Below are positions 23,208 to 34,041 of a stretch of 64,000 bases of DNA, piece after piece. The translations under genes were made by a program, and so were the position numbers. Source of the DNA: Pestalotiopsis fici W106-1 (Eukaryota; Ascomycota; Sordariomycetes; Amphisphaeriales; Sporocadaceae); the NCBI RefSeq assembly GCF_000516985.1, contig NW_006917097.1, forward strand, positions 310,001 through 374,000. The letters run 5' to 3'. Below the pieces are notes generated by a model that saw only the letters and a list, made by a program, of their open reading frames with translations, was not told the origin of the DNA and made no database searches. Each line of letters starts with the position of its first letter. The first letter of the stretch is position 1.

Positions 23208-24899
23208 GGTAAAGACCAGAGTCCCTTGAATTACTCCTTGCGGGTGCTAATTTAATTTAAGTAACATATGCAATTTGATTCACGCATGATCAAATCGCAT
23301 TGCGGATTATATCACTGGCGTGGAGGGACTTTGTGAATACCACGGAACTCCCGTACGACATCACCTTCCAGCCTTGCAATCGTGTTGGCGATGCTGGCTA
23401 TCGTCATCACATATATCAGGAAAACTGCTCATTCTTTTTTATGTTTTTTTGTCACTTTCTCTTTGTCCTCGAGGGCGCAATAGGCGTCGTGGAGTTGCGC
23501 TGCTATATACCACTGGCGGGAATGAATACAGAGAGGGCCACATTACATGGCCCGGACCAGCTCACGATATAGGATTTGGAGAATTTCATCAATTTAAATA
23601 GAATTTTATCTCACATACTTCCAACAATAGATCAAATATCGTCTTCCTACATTGCCACGATAGATATTGTCACTCTCGACCAAATGCATGTGTAGATATT
23701 GCAACACGTGATCTACTGGGCCTAGAACTTCTCATCTCTTCCGCGCCAGAGTCAACACTGCTCAGTGCTACATTCTAGGTTTAGCCTACGGCATTTCATC
23801 CATATGAAGGTTTTTAGTAATCATGAGGTTATCCCTGGTTAGCCCTGGTTAGGATCACCATGTATGAAATCAAAACTTGATACGAGGGACCAAACTGAAG
23901 ACTATCAGCATAATCATTCGGTAGTCGACATGCGCCACAGTGAGATAGTCGCCCGTATTAAAGCCCTCAGCGGGCCTCAGAGTATGTGACAGAATTATGG
24001 TTAGCCTCACTTTTAAGCTTGTCTTGAGAATGCGCCTCCGCCCATGACGTGTGCTTCTAGAAGAACCAGCTCGCATCTTGTCTATGCATGGAAGCGGAAA
24101 AGAATATTCGAGCCCTTAGCACATCGTTCCTTTGACCCGAATGATGTGATATGTTTTAAAAAAGCCTGGAATGATGGTATATTAATGCTCACCGCTGCCC
24201 CCGGTCTCCTCCTTTGCTCCGTGTTTGAGAGTGGGTCTTCGGGCGTGGGCGTAGGCTATCTGGAGGCGACTGCGTAAGAAATTTGAGGCCGGGCGTGGCT
24301 CGCCGACACCTGGCAGGATTGATAAGAAATGGCCTTCAATTCCAATAGACTTTTAGCATCTACGATGCCTCATTGGAGAAAAATGCGAAAAAGAAACTCA
24401 CATGCTCGCTCATTCCGCTCCTCACCGACATCTACTCTTGAGAGGCGAAGCTCCTGAGTAGCAAATTCTCACAATAGCGGCTTGCGTCCTTTCCATTCCA
24501 GGTTTTGCAATTTCACCACTAGTCACCGCGGTGACGAGAATGAATCTTATGAGGATGATTGATTGGGGTACAAAGAGAAATGATAGACACATTCGTCGGT
24601 GTGCGCCTCAGAGGGGAGGCACGATCGTGAGCTTCACCTACTCCCAGCTAATGAAGGAGGCCGGTTAGGCATACTTTGTTTGCTGATAATCGTCCTCTTC
24701 CAATTTCCTCTTCCAATTCAAGGCCATCGGCACTCTAATGCGCGGGATATAAAGATGTCTTTGGAGAGCATCTTCGAACAACTTTCTAAGAAATCATCAT
24801 TAATCACAGCAATCACCAAGCCATCAGCTTCATTAACCTGAGAGAAAGCATATTTTGATCACAATCACCACAACATCTAATTTACACCCAGCAACAACG
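23208..24899. other. 1.7-kb interval between two small zinc-ribbon genes
   Basis: Apart from the TATA box listed at 24,748 and the leader of gene C (CA-rich, CAATCACCACAACATC before the ATG), I see no gene, RNA or repeat here. A duplicated TGGTTAGCCCTGGTTAGG run lies at about 23,833-23,852. Confidence 0.4.
24748..24753 (+). promoter_or_regulatory. TATA box of small zinc-ribbon gene C
   Basis: TATAAA about 150 bases upstream of the ATG at 24,900, followed by a pyrimidine/CA-rich leader. An ATG directly after it opens a 28-codon frame, but this lies too close to the TATA box to be certain to be transcribed. Confidence 0.45.
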
Positions 24900-25128
24900 A
24901 TGCCGCCCAGAGGAGAGGAAAAGAAGAAGTCGAGGAAGGTGGAAATGTGGTACTGCGTAAGGAGAAGCATGATCATTGTCCCAGTCCTCTTGGCTAACGG
25001 TACAACCTTGTCAGTGTCAATGTTCGCAGGAGAACAGTGCTTTGGCCAATCCATCATGCTTGAACTGCGGTCACCAGCGATGTGGGTATTGCACCTGGCA
25101 ATTGGTCAAAGTAAGAAAAGGTGCTTAA
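24900..25128 (+). CDS. Small six-cysteine zinc-ribbon protein C (56 aa)
   Basis: Function unknown. Exons 24900-24956 and 25015-25128 are separated by a 58-nt intron with GTAAGG donor, a perfect CTAAC branch site (GGCTAACGG) and TTGTCAG acceptor. The 56-aa product starts with a basic stretch (MPPRGEEKKKSRKVE) followed by MWYC/CQCSQENSA, where the slash is the intron, exactly as in protein B. The module is CX2CX11CX2CX4CX2C (WYCCQC, SCLNC, then GHQRCGYC) and ends in a basic tail (VKVRKGA). The GH before the fifth Cys matches protein A. A GTAAGA further down could be a second donor, so the last nine residues are less certain. Confidence 0.75.
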
Positions 25129-25818
25129 GGGTGAGTGAATGTCCCTTTACAAGAGAAACCTCTGATACAATCGTGCTAAACCGATGGGTTGTAGAAATTC
25201 TCCTCGGGATATCCCGAACCGATACCCCTTTGACTGGAATTTCGGCCGACCACAGAGCGATATGCTGGCATGCAATGTGTGTTGGCTTGTATTATAAAGC
25301 CATTCACACCACTCGCATTTTCTGGTTTTGTTTAGCGTTTCTCCCACATCAGAGCCACAGCATGTTGCTGGCTAGGCAGTCATATTGCAGAGTGATAAGT
25401 AGTACAGATCCTTTGATGACAGACAGAGGATAATCCACAGAAAAAAAAAAAAAAAAGGGCAGACAGAGAGGGAGAGACAGCGAGAGCATAGATATAGTAA
25501 AGAGACAAGGTGGTTTTACCGAAGTGGATGGCATTGCATTCTCTTTCATTTGTTTGATATATACCGCTGAATCTTTTGTTTTAGTCTAGATTTGTACATC
25601 ACTGGGTTGGAAGGGGGTTACGTTACAAATACGAAGAAATAATGCACGTTCAGGCTAGTGACTCAAAGTCTCGTCTCATTCCGAAAGGAATAATATAAAT
25701 AATGATCAATCTCATCAACCGAACGCAGGTCCCTTTTCGTGCACTTTCACTTGAGTCACACTTCCAAAAACCTGATAAACTACCTGGTGGTTGCATATCC
25801 GACCCCAGACCACCTGAC
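25129..25818. other. 0.7-kb intergenic interval
   Basis: Shared 3' region of zinc-ribbon gene C and the cupin gene, which converge here. It contains a 16-base A run at 25,441-25,456. Nothing else seen. Confidence 0.5.
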
Positions 25819-26665
25819 CTAGGTCCATAGACCCAACAGACCACTATGAGAATCTGCAAGAATCGGATCCTTGGCTGGCTTGCTGGTGCGCCAGACTTCC
25901 TCATACCGACCAATATGCTCGCCGCCCACCGGGTGATCCCAATCCCGTGCTCCATTCGGATATGCGCCCATCATGGTGAAGCCGCTCAGCTCCGTCTCGG
26001 ACAGGGCACGGCACTTGTCCTCGGATTCGATGGCATGACCTTTCCCCGGCGTCAATAATGCAAACTCGGCTTCGGGCTGTGTGTTGTAGGTCTTGTGGGC
26101 AACCCCGGCGGGTATGATGAAGACGTCTCCGGCCTTGGCGTCGACCTCGACGCCGCCATCCTCCCTGGCCGCGCCGTGGGTGTTCTCCTCGAGATTATCA
26201 GTCGTGTCGGCCACGCCAAAGCGGATGCGGGCGTGGCCGGTCAACACCACCATACATTCATGAGCCGAAGAATGATCTGGTCAGTCAGAGTACATTAGTA
26301 TCCTGTGCTGCTATTGCCTTATTTAAGGGCTTCAAGACTATTGGTGTCACGGAAAAAAATGAAAGCCGGGTAAGATAGACAACTAGCTTTACCGTATAGG
26401 GATAAAAACAACATCGTTATAATGATTGATTGATAAAATGAAATATTTCAAAGTACTCACAATGTGATCGCTGTGTTGGCCCATAGCGGAAGATCCATTG
26501 CGTCGTCCAGCCGTTCTGCTCAAAAAGCTTGTGGCACGAGACTGCCGCCGCATTCGGCGATTGCTCTACCTCTCGCGACAAGAAGCCAGAATAGTGGAGA
26601 AGAGGTCGAGGGGAGTTCGGGATCAGCGCAGTAGGCTCAAGGAAGTATTTCCTTGGTTCGGCCAT
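25819..26665 (-). CDS. Cupin-domain protein of unknown substrate
   Basis: Single-domain cupin (RmlC-like beta barrel) of 220 aa. Two exons, 26665-26461 and 26276-25819, with an unusually long intron of 184 nt (GTGAGT donor, GACCAG acceptor) join in phase. Cupin motif 1 is formed across the intron (YHSSAHECMVVLTGHARIRFG). Motif 2 fits GX5PXGX2HX3N exactly (GDVFIIPAGVAHKTYN). These histidines and the glutamate would bind a metal. The start is the ATG at 26663-26665 (MAEPRKYFLEPTALIP). It lies 337 bases downstream of proline dehydrogenase on the same strand, so co-regulation with proline use is possible but only an inference. Cupins range from dioxygenases and isomerases to non-enzymes; the substrate cannot be told from sequence. 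Confidence 0.8.
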
Positions 26666-27002
26666 CTCGTCGCTCGTCCGGAGCTCACTGGGGCAAGTGA
26701 TGACAATCGGTTATAGTCGGCACTCTGGGATCAGCAAGTACTGTCGCTCTACTGCAGTCAGTGTGATAAGGTGCACTTTCCGGTCACTTGATAATATAGC
26801 AAGCATGGAAAGATGAATGAAAATAAGATTCCATTACGAGACATAAATCTTGTTGGAGACAAAATAGTCCAAGACTTTGATACGTTTGTAATGATAATGG
26901 TATATTACCCCACACTTTGGCTTGCTTGTCATTGCCAATCGGAACCATAACCGGATCTACCATGATCGGCCCAAAGGTCCAGAACTACACTATGGAGGGT
27001 AC
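26666..27002. other. 337-bp spacer between cupin gene and proline dehydrogenase
   Basis: AT-rich promoter of the cupin gene and terminator region of the proline dehydrogenase gene, both on the minus strand. No other feature seen. Confidence 0.5.
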
Positions 27003-28407
27003 CTAGCTAGAGACTCGAAACGCCGACCGGAGCCGCCTCCAGACCTCGGATTTCAAAGCCGTATACTCGTCCGACGTGCGCATGACAGCATCGCGGTTCT
27101 CCACGGCGCGCCGCAGCAGATACGCCAAGCACTCGCCCATGCTGCCCCACGTCGAGCACTTGAAGACGTCGGGCGACGTCTGGTTCTCGTCCTTCTCCGC
27201 CAAGAGCGTGAAGCTCACTGCGTCCGACATGCCGTGCAGCTGTCCAAAGCCGACGGGGATGGTGGGAAGCCCATTCTTCATTCGCTCTTGGTGCAGCCGG
27301 TGGGCATTGAGCACACTCTCCTTGTTGTGACTAGCCAGAAACAGATTGACTGACGGAAAAGCCTTGCCACCTTCTGCCCCGAACTCACCCAGCTGCTTCT
27401 TCAGCGCGCCTGTGGCGATGTTATTGTATGCATCGTCGGTGTCTTGCTTGGTGTCGTGAATCAATGAGCGGTTGTCTGAGAGAATGTATGCTCCCCGGAC
27501 CAGCTTCAGGCCCAGGGTGAAGCGGTCCTGGCTGGCTGCTTCGAGATGCTTGGCAATGTTGGCGGATGTCTGCTTCAGATAGGCTTGGTATGTGTTGTAG
27601 ACGACGGCGGTGCCTTCTCGGTTGAACTCGCGCATCAAATCCAGGGCCGCTGCGCTGATACCCTTTTGGAAGTGCTGCGATTCTGCGTCGATAATGACTC
27701 GAATAGAACGAGACTTGCACGAGGCGCAGATCTCGCGAATGGCATCCATAAATTGCTTTGGCGGCGCACGACCTTCATGAAATGCTTTTGTGACTAACGG
27801 ACCAGCCCCGGTCAATCTGGTGTCCATTATCAGCGCAATGTGGTTGAGTAAAGTGGTGATGGAAGACTTACTTGACTGCAAGAAAATCACCATCGTCAAT
27901 GAGATCGACAGTCTCAGCTGTGCCAACTCGCCAATCTTCGATGTGCGAACAGAAGTCGGGTTCAGCTTCACCGGCAAGTTTCTTTGATTCGACTCCTTGC
28001 ACGTCTACTGAATTGGTGCTGTGGTCAAAAACCGTCTCTCGTGCATATGTGAGAATGATGCCCTTGAAACCGAGATCCTTCAACCCTCGGACGCACCGCT
28101 TGGTCTCCAGTGCGTCAACGCCGGCACAGAATTGCTCGTAAAAGGTCTTTTTTAAAATGGCATGGATCAGAGGGTTCTTATCGGCATTGAGAAGAAACCC
28201 CCTGTTTGGGCTGGAAAGAAATGATAAGATTTTGAGGGATGGCAGAAGCAAGTATTTTTTTGATGATATTCCAGCTATCATGAGTGACCTGAGTAGCATG
28301 CTGGTCGGCAATGGCGCCAAGGGTCGACGAGTCGTCATCTGCGGTGACCCGACCGCAGCCATGGTCGAGGCCGACCGCAACGAAGTCAAGGCACGATCAC
28401 CCTTCAT
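27003..28407 (-). CDS. prnD: Proline dehydrogenase (proline oxidase), mitochondrial
   Basis: FAD enzyme of the mitochondrial inner membrane that oxidises L-proline to pyrroline-5-carboxylate (P5C). Exons 28407-27872 and 27816-27003 give 449 aa, a normal length. Family landmarks in order: FYEQFCAG after a basic, hydroxylated N-terminus able to serve as mitochondrial presequence; LKDLGFKGIILTYARE; VIIDAESQHFQKGI; LKLVRGAYILSD; VGFGQLHGMSDAVSF; and the substrate-binding RRAVENRDAV near the end. The ATG at 28405-28407 (MKGDRALTSLRSAST) is the first in frame; family alignments begin nearer TRRPLAPLPTSMLLRS about 25 residues on, where another Met precedes. An AGCCGGTG octamer stands 108 bases upstream of the start. 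Hydroxyproline could also be a substrate (PRODH2-like), which sequence alone does not settle. Confidence 0.93.
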
Positions 28408-29809
28408 GACTGCGTGGACAGCGGCGGCGGATGGGGGCAGAAATGGTGCTCTATCTCTTGTGAAAACCGAATGATATAAAACCTCATAAAAGTCCAAAGA
28501 TGGTATAATGGTTCAGCCGGTGAATATAGGCAGCACTTTTCCAACTTGAAATCAGATATCACCAACTTCACCGATCCATGATGCCCATCAGTTATACATG
28601 TCACTGTTACGTGCGGGGTGCTTCGGCCTTTGGGTCCTCGTGACTTCCGACAGACTCGATGCTAGTCCCAAATTTGACTCCGGAATTTCGAGCCGTGCTG
28701 TTATCAGCCCCCATTCTGAAGTATATTCTATTGGACTCGCTGCGTAGGAAGGGCGGTATGCCGCGTGATCATGCTGTCTGTTGCCGCCCGGGCTTGCATG
28801 GCTACAGCATAGCGGAGATCTCGGGAACGACCCGCCTGGAGGTATGTATGGCTGGCAAGATAACCACAAACTGAGCTACGGCACGTAAATCATACTAGCC
28901 GCCTATGTGGCAGGTCGTGTACTTTGTAGATAGTCTATCAAATGTATGATAAGATAATACCCCAGGTAATCGAATAACACGTCCTCAGTAAACTGAAATG
29001 CGGAGTATGATGACCCTGTGTGCTAGGCGCTGGGACCCGGCTCTCGTGGTGCTAGATAAGATGCGGGGAGGACGGAGCACTCCCGTAGTGTAACGGACAA
29101 ACAAGCCACCACTTCTTTCTCGCTGGTTCGGGTTCTATTCGATTGCTACAGCTGAGCAGCGGCAAAAATGATGAATTCGCTTCTTATAAATTTGTTTTAC
29201 ATACATTTCATTCTTATTTTGAAAAAATTCCCACTTTTGTGGTTGTTATCATAGAAGCACATCTGGGCTGTGATACTGCTATTTATTAGACCCATCTCAC
29301 TTGCATGCCGGCACTTGCATACGAAGTGCTGATAAGGATGGCTTTCACAGCTGATTGCAGCCCAGATATGCTAGTCACGGAAATCTTTCTTCTCTAATCA
29401 AGAGTAAGAAACAATGGCCCTTGAGTCTTGGTGAGATATACACCATGTCTTTAATTTGTCGCTCCCCAAATCGTACTTTGCATCGTGTACAACGGATAGG
29501 CAAATGATGCCGTGGAATGGCATCAGATACGAATGATACTCAGCGGCCGACCTTCGGTGGCCACTCATTTAGAGCTCGCCATGATGCGCTTGGCGTTTTG
29601 AAACGGCAAGTATCATAGTGCACCACAATACTGATTCGTCACTCGGTAGGGAAATGATGACTTGTCCAAATCTATCAAATGCTTTTCATGTATTGAAAGC
29701 TGAGACGGATGCCTGATGTCAATTGATAGCATCTCCTCGACTCTTCGGATTAGAATCGCTTGCATACTTTCCAAGTAGAGACTTATGTGAAGACCTTGGA
29801 TGTTCAAAT
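28408..29809. other. 1.4-kb intergenic interval with PRODH promoter
   Basis: The first part is the proline dehydrogenase promoter and contains AGCCGGTG at 28,515-28,522. A stretch at about 29,087-29,150 has a tRNA A-box-like TAGTGTAACGG and a GGTTCGGGTTC, but no cloverleaf can be folded. A 10-bp inverted pair (ATCTGGGCTG / CAGCCCAGAT) lies at about 29,260-29,370. No gene seen. Confidence 0.4.
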
Positions 29810-30688
29810 CTATGGAATGATATCATTGCTAGTGTTGAACATTCCTTGCCTCCTCTTGATCTCCTTCTGGATGACACCAGCTCTATTCAGACCCTCGTAG
29901 AGTGCCCATGCAGCGAGGGTCTTGGCATCCCGTGCTCCTGTCCTCCACAATTCTTCGTAACGAACCACTCTCAATGTGATCATCTCTCCTTGCGTTCGCA
30001 ATCCCGTCAGCCTTCCCCTGAGGTCCTCAATTTCCTGCCGGTCTAGCTCCTTCTCCCAGAGGAAAATGGGTATGTACTCGTCTGAGCCTCCAGGAGATGG
30101 GTAAATGGCTGGCTGCAGGGTCTCCTGGGTTTCGGCCTGCTGAAGCGCCAGCTTTGTGAGATCAATAAGCTGATCTTCGGGAAGCACGAAGCCCGTTTCC
30201 TCCTCAATCTCGGCGGCGGCATTGCCACGCAACGACTTGCCCTTCTCGAGCATGCCGGCGGGGATTTCGCGAAAAGAGAGGCTGCACGCGGGAATGCGTG
30301 GCTGCTCCGTCATGACCACCCACTTCTCATCCATGGAATCGGTGGGTCTCAAAATCATCAACACGGCCACGCTGCCACCGCGTAGAAAAGCGATTCCCGG
30401 CAGCTCGGGGGCGTCTTCATTGTCGCTGATCACAGTGGCCTTGAGTTTCACAAACCCGATCTTGGTCGGGCCGAACTTGTCAAAACTTTGCACCTCAATC
30501 TTGGTCAGTCGATAGGGATATTTATGGAATGCATGCTTCGGATCTTGTTGCAAGGCGAGGTTGTGTTTGAGGCTGCTTGTCCAATTGTTGAAAGCTTCGA
30601 ACCCCAGGAGTTCTTGGCTGGTAAACTTTTCGGGCAACGTGACTTCCACCGGGTTAGGGAATCCCTCGAGATTGAACGTCGAAGCCAT
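29810..30688 (-). CDS. Nudix hydrolase, ADP-sugar-diphosphatase-like
   Basis: Intronless gene of 292 aa. The Nudix fold is seen from LPGIAFLRGGSVAVLMIL onward, with the Nudix box at about residues 145-168 (GMLEKGKSLRGNAAAEIEEE and following TGFV). The box keeps the EExEET metal-binding core, but the canonical Arg of REUXEEXGU is Ala here (AAAEIEEETGF). The upstream SFREIPAG and the downstream PSPGGSDEYIPIFLWE match the plant NUDT14 / fungal ADP-sugar pyrophosphatase subfamily, which hydrolyses ADP-ribose or ADP-glucose. Start ATG at 30686-30688 with a good context (AACCATGG on the gene strand). The gene is divergent from the HET gene and has no obvious link to proline metabolism. Confidence 0.85.
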   Translation of the reverse strand: MASTFNLEGFPNPVEVTLPEKFTSQELLGFEAFNNWTSSLKHNLALQQDPKHAFHKYPYRLTKIEVQSFDKFGPTKIGFVKLKATVISDNEDAPELPGIAFLRGGSVAVLMILRPTDSMDEKWVVMTEQPRIPACSLSFREIPAGMLEKGKSLRGNAAAEIEEETGFVLPEDQLIDLTKLALQQAETQETLQPAIYPSPGGSDEYIPIFLWEKELDRQEIEDLRGRLTGLRTQGEMITLRVVRYEELWRTGARDAKTLAAWALYEGLNRAGVIQKEIKRRQGMFNTSNDIIP

Positions 30689-31597
30689 GGTTGATGGTCT
30701 CGTAAAAAGAGCGCCGGGTCTGGAAGGGCTTTTCTGGAAAGGCCAAACACTATGCCTTGAATCAGACCTGCTGAGAATGTGTACAAATATCTTGATCTAT
30801 CTGGCCGCGATCATGCGAGTAGATAGACAATGATGAGTATAAGAAGGCAATAGCAAAGTGACGCAAAAATGATCTGTCAGACTGGGACATAATGGGTAAG
30901 CTGCGCGGGAACTATCTATAGCAGCTTGTGCGATGGGACAAGTCCACTCCATGCAACATTGGCCTTGTTCCACAATTTGCTGCGCCAATTCCTCAGTCAT
31001 CCTGGCTCGAGTCGGCCGCAACAACCCTACTCATCGAAATGGTGAACGCGTGTCTCAACGTGGTGTCACCATCCTACTTCAATTCTATCCTCTTTCACTG
31101 GTCTGAAACGAATGAAAAAGCCACCAGGGCGCAGCCCTCTGTCCAATTACATTCACTATTTTTGGCATCGAGAGTCTGCTGTAGGCAGGCTGAAGTCATC
31201 AAGGCTGCCCCTGCCCAGCTTTTGGCAAATGATCTTTGGCCCCCACCCAACCTCATGCAGTCAGCATGGCATAGTGGGTATATAAGTGGCCATGCTATAT
31301 CGACTATTCCCTGCACCCGAACGTTGGAGAACCACAAAAGGATGACAATCATTAAAGAACACCAGGGTAGAATGGTGTGTTTTACGGGTGTGTATTGCTC
31401 CAGCCTTATGGGATCATGGATTTGGTTATCGAGCAAGTGATACGCAGCAACCTTCATGTCTCAATTGCTGCCGCTGTCTTGGATTATGGCGCTGCCGACT
31501 GGGCATTTAATAGAAGTCTACGCGCAGTCTAAATTTCAAGTCGCATCTGACACGACGCAATTCCACTGATTTGCAATTATCTAGACCACACGGAAAT
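30689..31597. other. 0.9-kb divergent promoter region (Nudix / HET)
   Basis: Promoter space for the Nudix gene to the left and the HET gene to the right. Short open frames occur on both strands but resemble no protein. No RNA or repeat seen. Confidence 0.5.
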
Positions 31598-34041
31598 ATG
31601 CTGTGCCGTACTTGTTTTCATATGCTGCGCGGGCAGAGTCGGCGCCAATGGAAAGGAACCTATGATTTGCACTACGACCACCATGACTCGGTAGAGAAAC
31701 TCAGGGCCTCTACTTCAGAGTTTTGCGGAATCTGTCAGGCGATTTGGGAAGAGTTGAAATTCATGCTGAAACAAAGGGAACCGGATGACGCGGAAAGGCT
31801 CTTGATAAGTGCTTCTATATCCACCATATCTGGTAAGTCAGACTTCACACCCGCACCTTGATGTTTTGGTTCTGCACATATCTCAAGCGGTTCACAACTC
31901 GCGAATATTTGTCAGTATCGGGCAGAGTTTACTTACCTTGAAACAGGAAAAGAAACGACTCAATCATGGCGGCTAGACTTCAAGATCGACTATGCTGACA
32001 TCACGGGCAAGCGGACCTTCGTCCTGAAGAAAATCAGTAAGTGCTCGGCTTCCTGTATTTGTGATATGCCGACATGCTAAGCAGACTCGTGATTCAAGGT
32101 CCAGAAGATCCAGGCTTTGGAACTCCAAAGTCCGAAATGACTGACTCAGACGAGGTCTTCAACCTGGCCCTGCAGTGGCTCAAGAAGTGCAAGTGTGCAG
32201 AGCATGCTCCCGACAAAAACTGGTATCCTACCCGGCTTCTCGATATCCGACCTCTCAAGCAAGACCTCCAACCCGACCGCAAGCCCGACCGCAAGCGCGA
32301 TCGCAAGCGCGACCAGGCCTCGACGATGGAGGCGAAACCGAGTCTCTCGAAACAAGACAGTAGCCTAGACAAGACAACAATTTCACTCGTCGCTAAGAAG
32401 AATTGGAAGGGAGGAAAGCCTGGTTCCCTCCGAAACGACCGCTATGTCACGCTCAGCCATTGCTGGGGTCCTCCCCAGCACCACGGTCCGAAATTGACCA
32501 GCAAGAACATTGCCGATTTCGAAGCAGGAATCGAGATCCGCAAGCTGCCCAAAACCTTTAGAGATGCCATTCGGTTTGCCGCACGCTTGCCACAGGTCGG
32601 ATTCATTTGGATCGACTCTCTCTGCATCAAACAGGGAGAGGAGGAAGACTGGCTTACCGAATCTGCCCTCATGAACCAGGTGTATAGCAAGTCCCATTTG
32701 AACATCTCTGCCACCGCCGCCGGCGACAGCGAAGGTGGGCTCTATTTCGGACGAAGCCCCGAAAATCTCCTCGAAGACGAGATATCGCTCAACATTGATG
32801 GCATTCCAGTACCGTGGGACCAAGTAGTGGACGTTGATGCTCGTGACAAATCAACTCAAGCGACGCAGTCCCGCCCCACGAGCCCTGGCAATTTGCGGAG
32901 ATGTGTCATTCTTGACACCTCATTTTGGACGCAGAGAGTGGATTGGGCCCCGGTAAATAGGCGGGCCTGGGTCCTCCAAGAGCGGCTTTTGTGCCCACGA
33001 GTCCTCCACTTTTGCCGCGACCAGGTTGCTTGGGAATGCGCAGAGTTCGACGCCGCTGAAGCGCGTCCCCTAGGCATTCCCAACTACCAGTTGACGGGAG
33101 AAGGACTCCTACAGGAGAGCCAGTTCAAGGGACTTGACCCGGACCGAAACGGGCGAGCTCTTCGCGCCGGACGACTGAGAGGGTTGCCTGATCCGGTGGC
33201 TCACCTCCAGCCTCAAATCCACGCATTCGAGCTCTGGAAGCGTGTGGTTGAGGTCTATTCTCGTACCGAATTGACGGTTGCCAGGGACAAACTCATTGCA
33301 CTCTCTGGTATCGCGCGTATGATGCCGTCGCGGATCGGGTCCAAGGAGAAGCCGGCCACGTATGTCGCTGGACTTTGGCGCCCCCATCTCGAAAGCCAGC
33401 TGCTGTGGAAGGTGGAGCCCGTGTATAATCCGCACGATGAAACCTTTGAGCACTATGGGCGCCGGCCCCTGGACTACCGAGCCCCGACATTTTCATGGGC
33501 GGCCATTGACGTTGAGCAAGGCAATGGTATCACCTATGGCGAGGTTACTGACAAGGAGATTTACATCTCCATTGAGGAAGCAAGCGTCAAGCCCAAGTCC
33601 AAGGATGATCTCTTTGGAATGGTAGAAGAAAGCTGTCTCACTGTCTGGGGCAGACTCCGTCCCATCACGTTGACCAAGAAGGAAAAGGGACGCTTCTGCT
33701 GGACAATCAAGGACGATAAGGATTTAGTCGAGGAGAAACATACCAACATCTACCTTGACAGTGTGCAAGATACCCAGTTTGACACGGACGAGTTTTACTG
33801 TCTCCCGACAGCAAAAGGTGGGTATCTGGGAACGGGTGACTCAACTTACATCTTCTGCCTTCTCCTCAGAGTCAAGAAGAAAGAAGATGCTGTTTTTGAG
33901 CGCATTGGATTCACAAAGTTGTCGTCGTGGGCAGACAAGAAAACATGGAATCAGATTGGGCAAGATGTGTCACGCGATGTTGACTTTGCCCATCCAGACA
34001 ATGGATTGCCAGGAGGGTGGCAGCGCTTCTACCTGGAATGA
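31598..34041 (+). CDS. HET-domain (heterokaryon incompatibility) protein
   Basis: Fungal HET-domain protein of 755 aa; the family acts in non-self recognition and programmed cell death after fusion of unlike hyphae, though most members have no tested role. Exons 31598-31832, 31947-32036 and 32099-34041 close in phase. The N-terminus has a cysteine-containing leader (MLCRTCFHMLRGQ, EFCGICQAIWEEL) common upstream of HET domains. The HET domain starts at about residue 224 with YVTLSHCWG, then LPKTFRDAIRFAARL, FIWIDSLCIKQGEEEDW and MNQVYSKSHLNISATAAGD. RRAWVLQERLLCPRVLHF ends the conserved part. Oddity: a charged micro-repeat (DRKPDRKRDRKRD) in the linker before the domain. It uses an AAG acceptor for exon 3; the upstream CAG sites would break the frame. 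Confidence 0.92.

Noticed and set aside
24755..24841. 28-codon upstream frame before zinc-ribbon gene C
   Set aside because: Its ATG lies two bases after the TATA box, so it is probably upstream of the transcription start.
29085..29155. tRNA-like stretch (TAGTGTAACGG A-box-like, GGTTCGGGTTC B-box-like)
   Set aside because: Neither the acceptor stem nor the T-arm pairs, and no anticodon arm can be formed; at most a decayed tRNA.
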